From: Bradyrhizobium altum
GTDB taxonomy: Bacteria > Pseudomonadota > Alphaproteobacteria > Rhizobiales > Xanthobacteraceae
Direction of reading: 5' to 3'
NCBI RefSeq assembly: GCF_020889705.1
Contig: NZ_JACMYP010000056.1
Span: 1-36,574, forward strand
DNA length: 36,574 bases
This document shows, piece by piece, positions 1 to 8,216 of this stretch (positions are counted from its first letter, which is position 1; the number at the start of each line of letters is the position of its first letter). The notes below the pieces were generated by a model, which searched no databases, was not told the DNA's origin, and saw nothing but the letters and a program-made list of their open reading frames with translations. A program made the translations under genes and the position numbers.

Positions 1-861
1 TCCGCTCGGCAGAGCGTGTCCTGGCGGCAGGGCATTTCCTGTCGGCAGCGCGTGTGTTGGCGGCAGGGCGTTCCCCGTCGGCAAAGCGTGTCCGGTCGTG
101 GGTTGCGCATGCCGGGGCGGCGGCGCCGCGATCGGCTTGCCCGGATGCGCGGCGATCACGCCCGCGCCGCTGAACCTTGCTGCGTGCGCAGTCGCGGCGA
201 TCGCCGGGTGACCATGGTTGCTGGCGAGCGTCAGTGCCGGATCCTTCATCGCCGCTTCCGCGTGCCGGGTCTGCTCGGCGGTCGCAGCCACATGGTGCTC
301 GTTCGCAGCGGCGAGCTGTTGCGGCGTCGGTCTCACCGTGGTGCCGCCGGTGCCGCCGTTGTAGCTGACGTTGGTCGTGTTGTTGATGACGGTCTTGTTG
401 TAGACGTTGGTGACCGAGACATTCGAGATGTTGTTGACGGAACTGTTGTAGAAGAAGTTGCCGCCGCGCCAGTAGCCGCCCTCATATCCGATGCCGGTGT
501 AGCCGAAGCCATAAGAGATGCCGCCGTAGAAGCCGACGGTCGCTCCCCAATAACCGGCGTGGAAGGCGTAGACGCTATCGTTCCAGCCCCAGTAGCCTGG
601 TGTCCAGAGCAACTCAGGCGCGGGTGGAAGCACCCACGTGCCGGGAACCCAATAGTAACCGATATCGTCGCTCCACGCCCAATAGCCCGGGGTCCAGATG
701 TAGCCGTCGCCGGGAATCGGCGGCTGCTCGTAGACAGGCAATGGCGGCGGTGCTGCATCGACGCTGATGCTGATGGCGAGCTGCGCGCGCGCTGGCGCAG
801 GCGGTGAGAGACAGCAGAGGCTGAGAGCTAAGGCGAAAGGCAGTCCGGCGATGCGGCGCAT
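1..861 (-). CDS. YXWGXW-repeat exported protein, 3' end beyond the window edge
   Basis: The frame read leftwards from the ATG at 859-861 stays open for 287 codons to base 1, so the stop lies outside the window. The N-terminus is a typical signal peptide (MRRIAGLPFALALSLCCLS, then an Ala/Pro stretch ending ARAQ). Two WXXGXW-type units follow (YIWTPGYWAW and LLWTPGYWGW, about residues 58-67 and 88-98), then a Gly/Tyr/Phe-rich part, an Asn/Thr/Val-rich part (NNISNVSVTNVYNK) and a His/Ala/Pro-rich tail of 6-residue units such as ALPTGN and ALPPGH. A GGAG lies about 9 bases upstream of the start. The family (PF12779-like) is exported and of unknown function; a cell-envelope role is inference. Other long open frames over the same DNA show no family features. 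Confidence 0.8.
   Translation of the reverse strand, partial: MRRIAGLPFALALSLCCLSPPAPARAQLAISISVDAAPPPLPVYEQPPIPGDGYIWTPGYWAWSDDIGYYWVPGTWVLPPAPELLWTPGYWGWNDSVYAFHAGYWGATVGFYGGISYGFGYTGIGYEGGYWRGGNFFYNSSVNNISNVSVTNVYNKTVINNTTNVSYNGGTGGTTVRPTPQQLAAANEHHVAATAEQTRHAEAAMKDPALTLASNHGHPAIAATAHAARFSGAGVIAAHPGKPIAAPPPRHAQPTTGHALPTGNALPPTHALPTGNALPPGHALPSG
6..95. repeat. five tandem 18-bp units inside the YXWGXW-protein gene
   Basis: Units begin at 6, 24, 42, 60 and 78, each starting cggcag or cggcaa and running 18 bases. They encode the repeated hexapeptide ALPxxx on the minus strand. Because 18 is a multiple of 3, changes in copy number keep the frame. The array may continue past base 1. Confidence 0.85.
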
Positions 862-1161
862 GGCACATACTCCAATCTTCTTCCCCCAGCGTTGGAGTCG
901 AATAGTGGCGCCGACATGAACCCGTTGTGAATGTTTGTGCTGACACCGTGATTTCGAGATCACGCGAGAGCGGGATCGTTAACGACGGCGTACGCAAGTC
1001 AGCTCGGTGTCAGGATGGAACGCGATCGTGCTGCTCGCGTCAGCTTCATCACTGCGCCAAATAGTCGAATTTTCGTTTTGAATTGGACCGCGACCCCCTG
1101 CGCGTCATCAATCGATCATTGGAACATCCGGCTCGCACAAGGCCGGGCAGGGAGGTTTGGA
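862..1161. other. divergent intergenic region, no gene seen
   Basis: This 300-bp stretch separates the leftward YXWGXW gene from the rightward MFS gene and must hold both promoters. The MFS frame is open upstream to an ATG at 1015, but the extension lacks transporter character and a good ribosome site. I see no clear terminator, RNA gene or repeat here. Confidence 0.5.
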
Positions 1162-2571
1162 ATGGCGCGATCCGCCGACATCGACATCAACGCGGGCGCG
1201 CGCCTCGACAGGCTGCCGATCTGCGGATTCCACTGGCGTATCCTGGCCCTGATCGGCGCCGGCATGTTCCTCGACGCATTCGACATTTATCTCGCCGGCG
1301 GTGTGCTGGGCGCGGTGCTCAAGGAAGGCTGGTCCACGCTCGAGCTCAACGCCGCATTCGTCTCCGCGACCTTTGTCGGAATGACGATCGGCGCCTGGTT
1401 CTCCGGCATCCTTGGCGACCGCTTCGGCCGCCGCTTCTCCTACCAGATGAACCTTGCGATCTTCGGCCTCGCGTCGATCGCGGCGGCCTTCGCGCCCAGC
1501 ATGACGGTCCTGATCGGCCTGCGCTTCATCATCGGCATCGGGCTCGGCGCGGAGATCGTGGTCGGCTATGCGACCCTGACGGAGTTTGTGCCGGCCGCCT
1601 CGCGCGGCCGCTGGATCGGGCTCTTGGCTGTGATCACCAACTTCTCGCTGTTCGCGTCGTCCATGATCGGCCTGTGGGTGATTCCGACGCTGGGGTGGCG
1701 CTACATGTTCGCCCTTGTCGGCCTCCTCGCGATGATCGTCTGGTTCTTGCGCAAGTCGATGCCGGAATCGCCGCGTTGGCTCGCCGCCAACGGCCGCGCC
1801 GACGAGGCCGAGGCAATTCTATCGACGATCGAGGCGGAGGCCGCGCGCAAGGGAACGCTGGCTCCCGTCGCCGCAGGCGCGCCGGCGCAGGAATCGCCCG
1901 GTGCGGTCTGGCGCCTGTTCCAGCCGCCGTATCTCGCGCGCACGCTGCTCGGCAGCCTGCTGCACATCGTCGTCGGCTTCAGCCTCTACGGGTTCATCGG
2001 CTGGCTGCCGACCTTCATGGTCAAGGGCGGCCACAGCGTGGTCTCCTCGCTGGGCTACACCACCGTGATGGCGCTGGGCGGGCCGGTCGGCTCGCTGATC
2101 GGGCTCGTGCTCGCGGACCGGCTCGGACGCAGGCTCTCGATCGTCTGCTCGTCGATTGCGGCTGCCGCGCTCGGCATCACCTATCCGTACATGCCGGACG
2201 GTGTTGCGCTCGCGGGCGTCGGCTTCCTGCTGGTCACCGCGATCTACGTCATGCTGGCGACCGGGTTCGCGATGCACGTCCCCGAACTGTTCCCGACGCG
2301 CTACCGGCTCCGCGGCACGGCGATCTGCGCCACATCCGGGCGGATCGCGACCGCGCTGGTGCAGTACGTCGTTGTCGCGATCTTCGCCTGGCAAGCGTTG
2401 ACCGGCGTGTTGACGACCCTGGCCGGCATCCTCGTGTTCCAGGCCGTGGTGTTTCTTATGTTCGGATTCGAAACCAAGGGACGCTCGCTGGAGGACGCGT
2501 CGGCCGTCACGGACGCCGAGGCAGGACATCCATCGTCGATCGCACGGAGGCCGGCGGACATCGGCGCCTAA
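1162..2571 (+). CDS. MFS transporter, probable organic-acid/H+ symporter
   Basis: A 469-residue major facilitator with about 12 predicted membrane helices. Motifs seen: an acidic first helix (FLDAFDIYLAG), the loop 2-3 signature GDRFGRR, the mid-protein PESPRWLA typical of sugar-porter and aromatic-acid symporter branches, and the repeat-domain loop DRLGRR. The start at 1162 is chosen because GGGAGG lies about 8 bases upstream; the in-frame ATG at 1015 would add a 49-residue polar leader unlike this family. The gene is convergent with the LysR gene, the two stops overlapping by four bases. With the HAD, CoA-transferase and thioesterase genes beyond, it probably imports the substrate of that pathway. 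The substrate cannot be read from sequence. Confidence 0.88.
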   Translation: MARSADIDINAGARLDRLPICGFHWRILALIGAGMFLDAFDIYLAGGVLGAVLKEGWSTLELNAAFVSATFVGMTIGAWFSGILGDRFGRRFSYQMNLAIFGLASIAAAFAPSMTVLIGLRFIIGIGLGAEIVVGYATLTEFVPAASRGRWIGLLAVITNFSLFASSMIGLWVIPTLGWRYMFALVGLLAMIVWFLRKSMPESPRWLAANGRADEAEAILSTIEAEAARKGTLAPVAAGAPAQESPGAVWRLFQPPYLARTLLGSLLHIVVGFSLYGFIGWLPTFMVKGGHSVVSSLGYTTVMALGGPVGSLIGLVLADRLGRRLSIVCSSIAAAALGITYPYMPDGVALAGVGFLLVTAIYVMLATGFAMHVPELFPTRYRLRGTAICATSGRIATALVQYVVVAIFAWQALTGVLTTLAGILVFQAVVFLMFGFETKGRSLEDASAVTDAEAGHPSSIARRPADIGA

Positions 2572-3482
2572 CTCAGATCGGAGCACGCCGCCCTGAGCCG
2601 ATCGCGGAGCCAGCCGTTGGCATTGCTCTGATCGTATCTGCGATGCCAGTACAACATCCAGTCGAAGGGCGCGGACTCGAACGGCAGTTCCTCCATTCGC
2701 AGACCGTCATCCATCAGCACGGCGGCGAGATGCCGCGGCATCACCGCCAGCAGATCGGTGCTCTTCAGGACATGAGGTACGACCAGCCAATGCGGCACGT
2801 TCAGTGCGATGCGTCGTCGATGGCCGCGTTCGGCGAGCACGTCGTCGACGAAGCGAAGGTCGGTCGGGCTCATCGAGACCTTCATGTGCTCCTGCGCGAT
2901 GAAGCGCTCGAAGGTCAGCCGCCCGCGCTTGACCTGGTGGCCGCTCCGCATCAGGCAGACCATGCGGTCGCGCAGCAGCGTCTCGGAACGGATCGATGCG
3001 GAATGCTCGAGCCCCATGCTGACCGCGACATCGATCTCGTCCCGCTCCAGCGCATCGATCGTCAAAGCGGGCGGCAGATGGATCGTGTTGTAGGAGATCC
3101 GCGCATCCGGCGGCCGCGCCGCGGCGAGTCGCGGCAGCAGCAGGCATGCAAGAATGTCCGACATTCTGATCGTGAAGGTGCGTTCGGTCCGGCCTGGATC
3201 GAAGCCGGCGTCGCTCGCCATCACCCGCTCGACCTGGCGCAGCACCTGGCGCAGCGGCTCCGCCAGTTCGGTGGCGCGGGGCGTCGGCTTCATCCCGCTC
3301 GTCGTCCGCACCAGGAGTTCGTCCTCGAACATCGCACGCAGCCGGTTGAGTGCGTTGCTCATCGCAGGTTGACTGAGGCCGACGCGGTCGGCCGCCTTGG
3401 TGACATGACGCTCGGTCAGCAGTGCATCCAACGCGACGAGCAGATTGAGGTCGATGGATCGGAGGTTCATGCCATCATTCAT
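2568..3482 (-). CDS. LysR-family transcriptional regulator (NodD-like branch)
   Basis: A 304-residue LysR regulator. The N-terminal winged helix-turn-helix is clear (LNLLVALDALLTERHVTKAA, then GLSQPAMSNALNRLR, about residues 10-50), followed by the linker RATELAEPLRQVL and a periplasmic-binding-protein-like effector domain to the C-terminus. An in-frame ATG four codons in (3468-3470) gives the common family start MNLRSIDLNLL and is an equally good choice. The gene diverges from the HAD operon across about 84 bases and converges on the MFS gene, the usual arrangement for a LysR protein controlling both sides. The effector is probably a pathway substrate or intermediate (inference). Confidence 0.9.
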   Translation of the reverse strand: MNDGMNLRSIDLNLLVALDALLTERHVTKAADRVGLSQPAMSNALNRLRAMFEDELLVRTTSGMKPTPRATELAEPLRQVLRQVERVMASDAGFDPGRTERTFTIRMSDILACLLLPRLAAARPPDARISYNTIHLPPALTIDALERDEIDVAVSMGLEHSASIRSETLLRDRMVCLMRSGHQVKRGRLTFERFIAQEHMKVSMSPTDLRFVDDVLAERGHRRRIALNVPHWLVVPHVLKSTDLLAVMPRHLAAVLMDDGLRMEELPFESAPFDWMLYWHRRYDQSNANGWLRDRLRAACSDLS

Positions 3483-3491
3483 ATCGTGAAT
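3477..3491. promoter_or_regulatory. candidate LysR-type operator (ATTCA-N5-TGAAT)
   Basis: A perfect 5-bp inverted repeat with a 5-bp spacer, containing the T-N11-A pattern of LysR boxes. It lies in the divergent region between the LysR gene and the HAD operon and overlaps the upstream of the two possible LysR starts. It would suit autoregulation plus control of the operon. Assignment rests on motif and position only. Confidence 0.4.
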
Positions 3492-3566
3492 AGTGAGAGA
3501 TCACAAATCCATTTCATCTATGGCGGTGCGGCGCGTATCCAATCGATCTGAACCAAGGAGGCACCA

Positions 3567-4268
3567 ATGAATTCTGAGACGATCAAACGCGAAGTGAAGA
3601 TCTGCATGTTCGATCAGTACGGCACCGTCGTCGACATGCAGGGCGGCCTGACCAGGATCGCGACGCCGTTCCTCGCAAAGAAGGGCTGGAAGGGCGATCC
3701 GAATTCTTTCGTCACATGGTGGCGCCGCACGCATTTCGAGAACTCGATGATCGATGCGCTGCTGCATCGCGAGCACACGCCCTATCGCGAGATCGGGCAT
3801 CGCGCGGTGTCGCACGTGATGGACCGCGCCAAGATCGACTACACGATGGATGACGTGCGTTATCTCGTCGGCGAGATCGAGAAGCTCGTGCCGTTTCCGG
3901 AAGTGCCGGAAGCGCTCGCGCGGTTGCAAACCAAATACAAACTGGTGGTGCTCTCGAACGGCGATCCGGACATGCTCGAGACCGCGAAGCAGTACCACAA
4001 GGTCCCGTTCGATCGCGTGATCTCGGTGGCCGAGGCCAATTCGTTCAAGCCGCATGTCGCGACCTACACCAAAGCAGCCGAGATCATGGGCGTGAAGCCC
4101 GATCAGGTGTTGTTCGTGGCCAATCATGCTTTCGACTGCATCGGTGCCAAGTCCGCCGGCATGCGGACGGCCTTCATCGACCGGCGCAGCCGCCCGTTCG
4201 GCATCACGCCGCACCAGCCCGATATCCTGGTGCCGTCGATGAAGGACCTCGCCGATGCGATCGTCTGA
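3567..4268 (+). CDS. HAD type II hydrolase, (S)-2-haloacid dehalogenase family
   Basis: A 233-residue protein of the usual family length. Motif I is FDQYGT with nucleophile D16 and T20; an Arg pair follows at R53/R54; motif II is SNG (S130-G132); motif III is K161 in FKPH, with Y167 six residues on as in L-2-haloacid dehalogenases; the last motif is ANHAFD with D190. The classical dehalogenase has SSNAWD here, so the catalytic Asn position is His187. The family cleaves carbon-halogen bonds through an aspartyl ester, but this variant could have another substrate. A strong AAGGAGG lies 5 bases before the ATG. It is first in an operon and overlaps the CoA-transferase gene by 14 bases, so the two are probably translationally coupled. 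Confidence 0.85.
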   Translation: MNSETIKREVKICMFDQYGTVVDMQGGLTRIATPFLAKKGWKGDPNSFVTWWRRTHFENSMIDALLHREHTPYREIGHRAVSHVMDRAKIDYTMDDVRYLVGEIEKLVPFPEVPEALARLQTKYKLVVLSNGDPDMLETAKQYHKVPFDRVISVAEANSFKPHVATYTKAAEIMGVKPDQVLFVANHAFDCIGAKSAGMRTAFIDRRSRPFGITPHQPDILVPSMKDLADAIV

Positions 4269-5493
4269 TCGCGAGCCGCTGTCAGGCATCAGGGTCCTCG
4301 ACCTCTGCCGGGTGGTCTCCGGTCCGTTTGCCACGATGCAGCTCGGCGATCTCGGCGCCGACATCGTCAAGATCGAGGATCCGCGGCAGGGCGACGAAAG
4401 CCGCCGCTACGGACCGCCCTTTGTCGGCGGCGAGAGCGCGTATTTCCTCTCGGTGAACCGCAACAAGCGCAGTTGCACCATCGATCTGAAATCGCCGGCC
4501 GGTCGCGACGCGGTGCTCGATCTTGCATCCGCAGCCGACGTCGTGATCGAGAATTTTCGCCCGGACACGCTCGACAAATGGGGGCTCGGCTTCGACGCGC
4601 TGCGCGCCCGCAAGCCCGACGTCATCCTGTGCAGCATCTCGGGGTTCGGCCGCACCGGTGCGGACGCCTTGCGCCCCGGCTACGATCTGATCCTGCAGGG
4701 CGAGTCCGGCGTGATGGACATCACCGGCGATCCGATTGGGCCGCCGACCAAGGTCGGCACCTCGATCGCCGATCTCGTCACCGGCCTGTACGCGTCGCAT
4801 TCGGTGCTCGCCGCCCTGATGCGGAAGAACCGGACGGGTGAGGGCGGGCGGGTCGATGTCTCCATGCTCGACGCAATGGCATCGCTGCTGACGTTCAACG
4901 CCGGCATGTACTTCGCGTCGGGACAAAGCCCGAGGCGCCGGGGCAACGTCCATCCGACCATCAGTCCGTACGAACCGTTTGAGGCAAGTGACGGCTGGAT
5001 CAATATCGGGGTCGCGAACGACAAGTTCTGGGCGGCCTTTTGCGACGTCATCGGCCGGCCGGAGCTGCGCGAAGATAACCGCTTCGCAACCGCCCCGAAG
5101 CGTGCGGCGAGCCGGAACGATCTCGTCGCGATCCTCGCCCCCATCTTCGCCCGCAGGAGCCGCGCCGACTGGCTGCAGGCGCTCGCCGTGGCCGGCATTC
5201 CCTGCGGCGCGATCAAGTCGGTCGGCGAGGTCTGCGAGATGCCGCAACTCACGCAGCGCGGCATGGTCCAGACCGTCCATCATTCAGCCGCGGGGGATGT
5301 GAGGTTCATCGCCCGGCCGACGCGGTTCGACGACGAGCCGCCGGCGCCTTCCACGCCGCCGCCGATGCTCGGCGAACACACAAGCGAGGTGCTTGCGGAA
5401 TGGCTCGGTTGGACCGACGATCGGCTGGAGAGATTCGCGGTCGAAGGCGCGTTCGGAGACTTTGGACGGACCTTCGTGCGATCGCCCAGGTGA
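4255..5493 (+). CDS. class III CoA-transferase (CaiB/BaiF/Frc family)
   Basis: A 412-residue protein matching the family's usual length and ordered motifs: LSGIRVLDLCRVVSGPFA at the N-terminus, LGADIVKIEDP, YFLSVNRNKRS, VVIENFRP, the conserved catalytic Asp at D173 in GTSIADLVTGLYA, and the GRVDVSMLDA segment. Such enzymes move CoA between carboxylic acids by an aspartyl-CoA anhydride mechanism. The start overlaps the HAD gene's end and has AAGGA 8 bases upstream. Between a HAD hydrolase and a hotdog thioesterase it is likely to activate the pathway acid as its CoA thioester (inference). Donor and acceptor are not predictable from sequence. Confidence 0.92.
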   Translation: MRSSDREPLSGIRVLDLCRVVSGPFATMQLGDLGADIVKIEDPRQGDESRRYGPPFVGGESAYFLSVNRNKRSCTIDLKSPAGRDAVLDLASAADVVIENFRPDTLDKWGLGFDALRARKPDVILCSISGFGRTGADALRPGYDLILQGESGVMDITGDPIGPPTKVGTSIADLVTGLYASHSVLAALMRKNRTGEGGRVDVSMLDAMASLLTFNAGMYFASGQSPRRRGNVHPTISPYEPFEASDGWINIGVANDKFWAAFCDVIGRPELREDNRFATAPKRAASRNDLVAILAPIFARRSRADWLQALAVAGIPCGAIKSVGEVCEMPQLTQRGMVQTVHHSAAGDVRFIARPTRFDDEPPAPSTPPPMLGEHTSEVLAEWLGWTDDRLERFAVEGAFGDFGRTFVRSPR

Positions 5494-5518
5494 ATATCGT
5501 GATCAAGTGAGTGTCGTC

Positions 5519-5941
5519 ATGAGAGATATCGCCGAGCAGATGATGCGTCGCGCCGTCGCGGATGAGCGGCAGGAATTCGGCTCGTTCCTCCTGTCGCGCT
5601 TCCTCGGCCTGGAGATCGCCTACCAAAGCGAGGCGTGCATCGTCTCGTTCGACGTCGAGAGGCCGCTGTTCAACCCCCAAGGCACGCTGCACGGCGGAGT
5701 TCTCGCAACCGCGCTCGACATCTCGATGGGGCATCTCGTCAACCACGTCGCCGGTGCCGGCACCACGCTCGAGATGAAGGTGCAGTATCTCGCCGCGGTC
5801 CGCGAAGGGCGCGTGACCTGTCACGCGACCTTCCTGAAGCGCGGCCGAAAGACCTTCTTCGTGCAATCCCAGGCCTCCACCGCAGCCGGCGAACCGATCG
5901 CGCACGCCACATCGACCTGGCAACTGCTGAGCCGAGGCTGA
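5519..5941 (+). CDS. PaaI-family hotdog thioesterase
   Basis: A 140-residue single hotdog domain. The helix motif NPQGTLHGGVLATALDISMGH carries the HGG turn and catalytic acidic residue typical of PaaI/YdiI acyl-CoA thioesterases, and the strand motif LEMKVQYLAAVREGRVTCHA follows. The ATG at 5519 sits 25 bases after the CoA-transferase stop; an in-frame GTG four codons earlier is possible, and frames reaching further upstream only run into the previous gene. It is the last gene of the three-gene operon and would release free acid from a CoA thioester or rescue trapped CoA. Confidence 0.87.
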   Translation: MRDIAEQMMRRAVADERQEFGSFLLSRFLGLEIAYQSEACIVSFDVERPLFNPQGTLHGGVLATALDISMGHLVNHVAGAGTTLEMKVQYLAAVREGRVTCHATFLKRGRKTFFVQSQASTAAGEPIAHATSTWQLLSRG

Positions 5942-6194
5942 GAAGCGCGGCCGGTTCGCGTCGGGTCGTTGTCGCGCTGCCAAAACTGTGGGTTTCGCGG
6001 CGGAGCGGACCCTGGCGCGAATCTCCGATGTCTGAAAGCCCGACCTCCCGAGGCCCTGTTCCTTCGTACGAAACGGCCACGAGCATTGCCAGGATCATGA
6101 TCCGGTTTCATACTCCGAACGCCTGAAGCGCATCTCCACGGCGCGGCCGGCGCGAAGATGCGAGAGGCGATACCTCAAAAGCGGAAAGACGGCG

Positions 6195-7007
6195 ATGCGG
6201 TTTCATCTCGCATTTGCCCTTGTATCGATGGCGGCGCTGCTCGTTGATCCGATTGCCGCCATGTCGCAGGACATGTTGCGCAGCGTCGACCTCGACAGTC
6301 CCGAGATGACGACGTCGGAGATGACGCGCGCCGAGGTCGACGCGCTCCTCAAGGCCGTGCCTCAAGGGGACCGTCGCACTGTGGAATTGGAAGGAAAGCG
6401 GCTGTCGCACCTCGATCTCTCGGGCCTCGACTTCTCCGGCGGCAACCTTCATCTCGTCAAGCTCAACCGGACCAATCTGAAAGCCGCGCGCTTCGATCGG
6501 GCCGTGCTGAACCAGGCTTGGCTCATCGACGCAGATCTGACGGGGGCGTCCCTCGTCAAGGCATCGCTGCTCGGCACGCAGATGCAGCGCGCCAAGCTTG
6601 GCGGCGCCGATTTGAGCAGCGCTCGCATCACCGCCGATCTATCCGGGGCCAGCCTGATCGGGGCCAAACTCGCGGGCGCGGATTTGAGCGCCGATATGCG
6701 CAACCAATCGATGGGCCTGATGCGTGGCGTGCTCAAATCCGCCGATCTCCGGAATGCGGATCTGAGCGGCGCCAATCTTGCGCGCGCTGATCTCGAATTC
6801 GCGCAGTTGCAGAACGCCAATTTGGCGAACTGCAACCTCAGCAAGGCTGACCTTGCGGGAGCCGATCTATCTGGAGCCAATCTCGCCGGCGCCGATTTCA
6901 CCGAGACCGACCTCGCGTCGACCCTCTTGCCGAGCGCGGCCGCGCTGGCAGAGGCCCGCAATCTGGACAAGGCCCGGAACTTGAACCTGGCGCGGCGTCC
7001 AAATTAG
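6195..7007 (+). CDS. exported pentapeptide-repeat protein
   Basis: A 270-residue protein starting with a signal peptide (MRFHLAFALVSMAALLVDPIAA, cleavage near residue 22), then a short acidic linker and about 30 tandem A(D/N)LxX pentapeptides from about residue 70 to 245 (for example ADLSGANLAGADF). Such repeats fold as a right-handed quadrilateral beta helix. One interruption near 165-180 (SADMRNQSMGLMRG) may be a loop. The GGAAAG 7 bases before the ATG supports the start. Family functions range from DNA-mimic inhibitors to scaffolds; the signal peptide makes a DNA-mimic role unlikely here. No operon partner is evident and the specific function is unknown. Confidence 0.8.
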   Translation: MRFHLAFALVSMAALLVDPIAAMSQDMLRSVDLDSPEMTTSEMTRAEVDALLKAVPQGDRRTVELEGKRLSHLDLSGLDFSGGNLHLVKLNRTNLKAARFDRAVLNQAWLIDADLTGASLVKASLLGTQMQRAKLGGADLSSARITADLSGASLIGAKLAGADLSADMRNQSMGLMRGVLKSADLRNADLSGANLARADLEFAQLQNANLANCNLSKADLAGADLSGANLAGADFTETDLASTLLPSAAALAEARNLDKARNLNLARRPN

Positions 7008-7021
7008 GGATCGAATTGCGG

Positions 7022-7038
7022 TGTCCTGCACCAGGACA
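7022..7038 (+). terminator. possible terminator of the pentapeptide-repeat gene
   Basis: A perfect 7-bp stem (tgtcctg/caggaca) with a 3-base loop begins 15 bases after the stop codon and is followed by tatatttt. The stem is short and the T tract interrupted, so this is tentative. Confidence 0.35.
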
Positions 7039-7128
7039 TATATTTTGCCTTGAGAACCACGCAGCCGCTCATCGTGCGGGGGGCAGGGACCACGGTGGAT
7101 GGTTGCATGTCGCACCGGAGGTGACGCC

Positions 7129-7599
7129 ATGACCATTTCTCCCACACTGCACAAATATCTCGCAGCGGAAAACATCGCGTACGACGAGATCCCGCATGTG
7201 CTGACGATGTCGTCAGCCCTGACCGCCCAGGCATGTCACGTCCCGGGTGATCGTGTGGCCAAGGCCATTGTGTTGCGCCGCAATGGCGGCTACCTGCTCG
7301 CCGTGCTGCCGGCATCGCATCACCTCAGGCTGGCGGATCTGAGGGCGAGCTTCGGCGATGATATTGCGATGGCCACTGAAAGCGAGATCGATCGGCTGTT
7401 CGCGGACTGTGCGCGCGGGGCGGTTCCCGCTGCCGGCATCTGCTATGGACTCGACGTTATCGTTGATGACAGCATCCAGATGCAGCCCGAGATCTATATC
7501 GAAGCCGGCGATCATGAGACGTTGCTTCATCTCGGTCGTGCGCAATTCGCGTGCTTGACCGCCGGTTGCCTGCACGGCCGCTTCAGTACGCACGACTGA
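7129..7599 (+). CDS. YbaK/EbsC-type aminoacyl-tRNA deacylase-like protein
   Basis: A 156-residue single-domain protein of the YbaK/ProX editing-domain superfamily. Seen are the N-terminal segment LHKYLAAENIAYDEIPH, the VAKAIVLRRNGGYLLAVLPASH strand-turn-strand with the family's conserved Lys, and LADLRASFGDDIAMATESEI. The family hydrolyses misacylated tRNAs such as Ala- or Cys-tRNA(Pro), but many stand-alone members are untested. The start is chosen from a GGAGGTGA 5 bases upstream; the in-frame ATG 30 bases earlier has none. It stands about 120 bases before the CBS gene on the same strand, and co-transcription is possible. Confidence 0.82.
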   Translation: MTISPTLHKYLAAENIAYDEIPHVLTMSSALTAQACHVPGDRVAKAIVLRRNGGYLLAVLPASHHLRLADLRASFGDDIAMATESEIDRLFADCARGAVPAAGICYGLDVIVDDSIQMQPEIYIEAGDHETLLHLGRAQFACLTAGCLHGRFSTHD

Positions 7600-7721
7600 G
7601 GGCGTGATAGCCGGACCACCTGTCGCTGCGCGCTGACCAGGGCGCAGCACACATGCGGTCACGCCCGATCTGCTGTATAGTTGCAAGCGAGGGGGCTGCT
7701 GCCTTGCCAAGGAGGTCCTCC

Positions 7722-8141
7722 ATGAAGGTCAAGGACGTGATGCATAAGGGCGTCGATTGGGTCAGCCCAGATACCCCGATCACTGAAATCGCAAAATTGA
7801 TGCAAGGGCACGACGTCGGCTGCATTCCGGTCGGACAAGACGATCGTCTGATCGGAATGGTGACGGATCGCGACCTCGTCTGCAAAGGTCTTGCGAGCAA
7901 GAGCTTCAACTCTGCGCGCACCACAGCGCGCGATGTGATGACCGAAGGCATCCACTGCTGCCGGGAAGACGACGATCTGGCGAAAGCGGTGCATCACATG
8001 GAGACGCTGAAGATCCGCAGGCTGCCTGTCATCAACAAGAGCAAACGGATGGTCGGCATGGTCAGCCTGGGGGATATCGGCCACTTTGCCGGTGCCGATC
8101 TCATGTCCCAATGCATGAAGAGCGTGTCGGCTCATCATTGA
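7722..8141 (+). CDS. CBS-pair protein
   Basis: A 139-residue protein made only of two CBS domains. The first runs about residues 1-60 (VKDVMHKGVDWVSPDTP to GMVTDRDLVCKG) and the second about 70-130 (ARDVMTEGIHCCREDD to MVGMVSLGDIGHF). The paired DVM starts and GMVT/S-DRD or LGD ends are the hallmark. CBS pairs bind adenine nucleotides or SAM and act as regulatory modules; stand-alone ones are often stress-related. AAGGAGG lies 6 bases upstream of the ATG and decides the start over an upstream in-frame ATG. The partner protein is unknown. Confidence 0.88.
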   Translation: MKVKDVMHKGVDWVSPDTPITEIAKLMQGHDVGCIPVGQDDRLIGMVTDRDLVCKGLASKSFNSARTTARDVMTEGIHCCREDDDLAKAVHHMETLKIRRLPVINKSKRMVGMVSLGDIGHFAGADLMSQCMKSVSAHH

Positions 8142-8216
8142 GGCGAGGCCGGTCTGCTGGAAACCGGCAGATCGGCCGGCACCATGGCCGGACATCGAAG
8201 CGGACAAAAATCGAAG

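Noticed and set aside
16..807. 263-codon plus-strand frame near the left edge
   Set aside because: It is antisense to the YXWGXW gene, which has a signal peptide, family repeats and a ribosome site.
1083..3551. 822-codon open frame on the plus strand
   Set aside because: It runs through the MFS gene in another frame and antisense to the LysR gene. The product is Arg-rich low-complexity sequence with no domain, a common artefact of GC-rich DNA.
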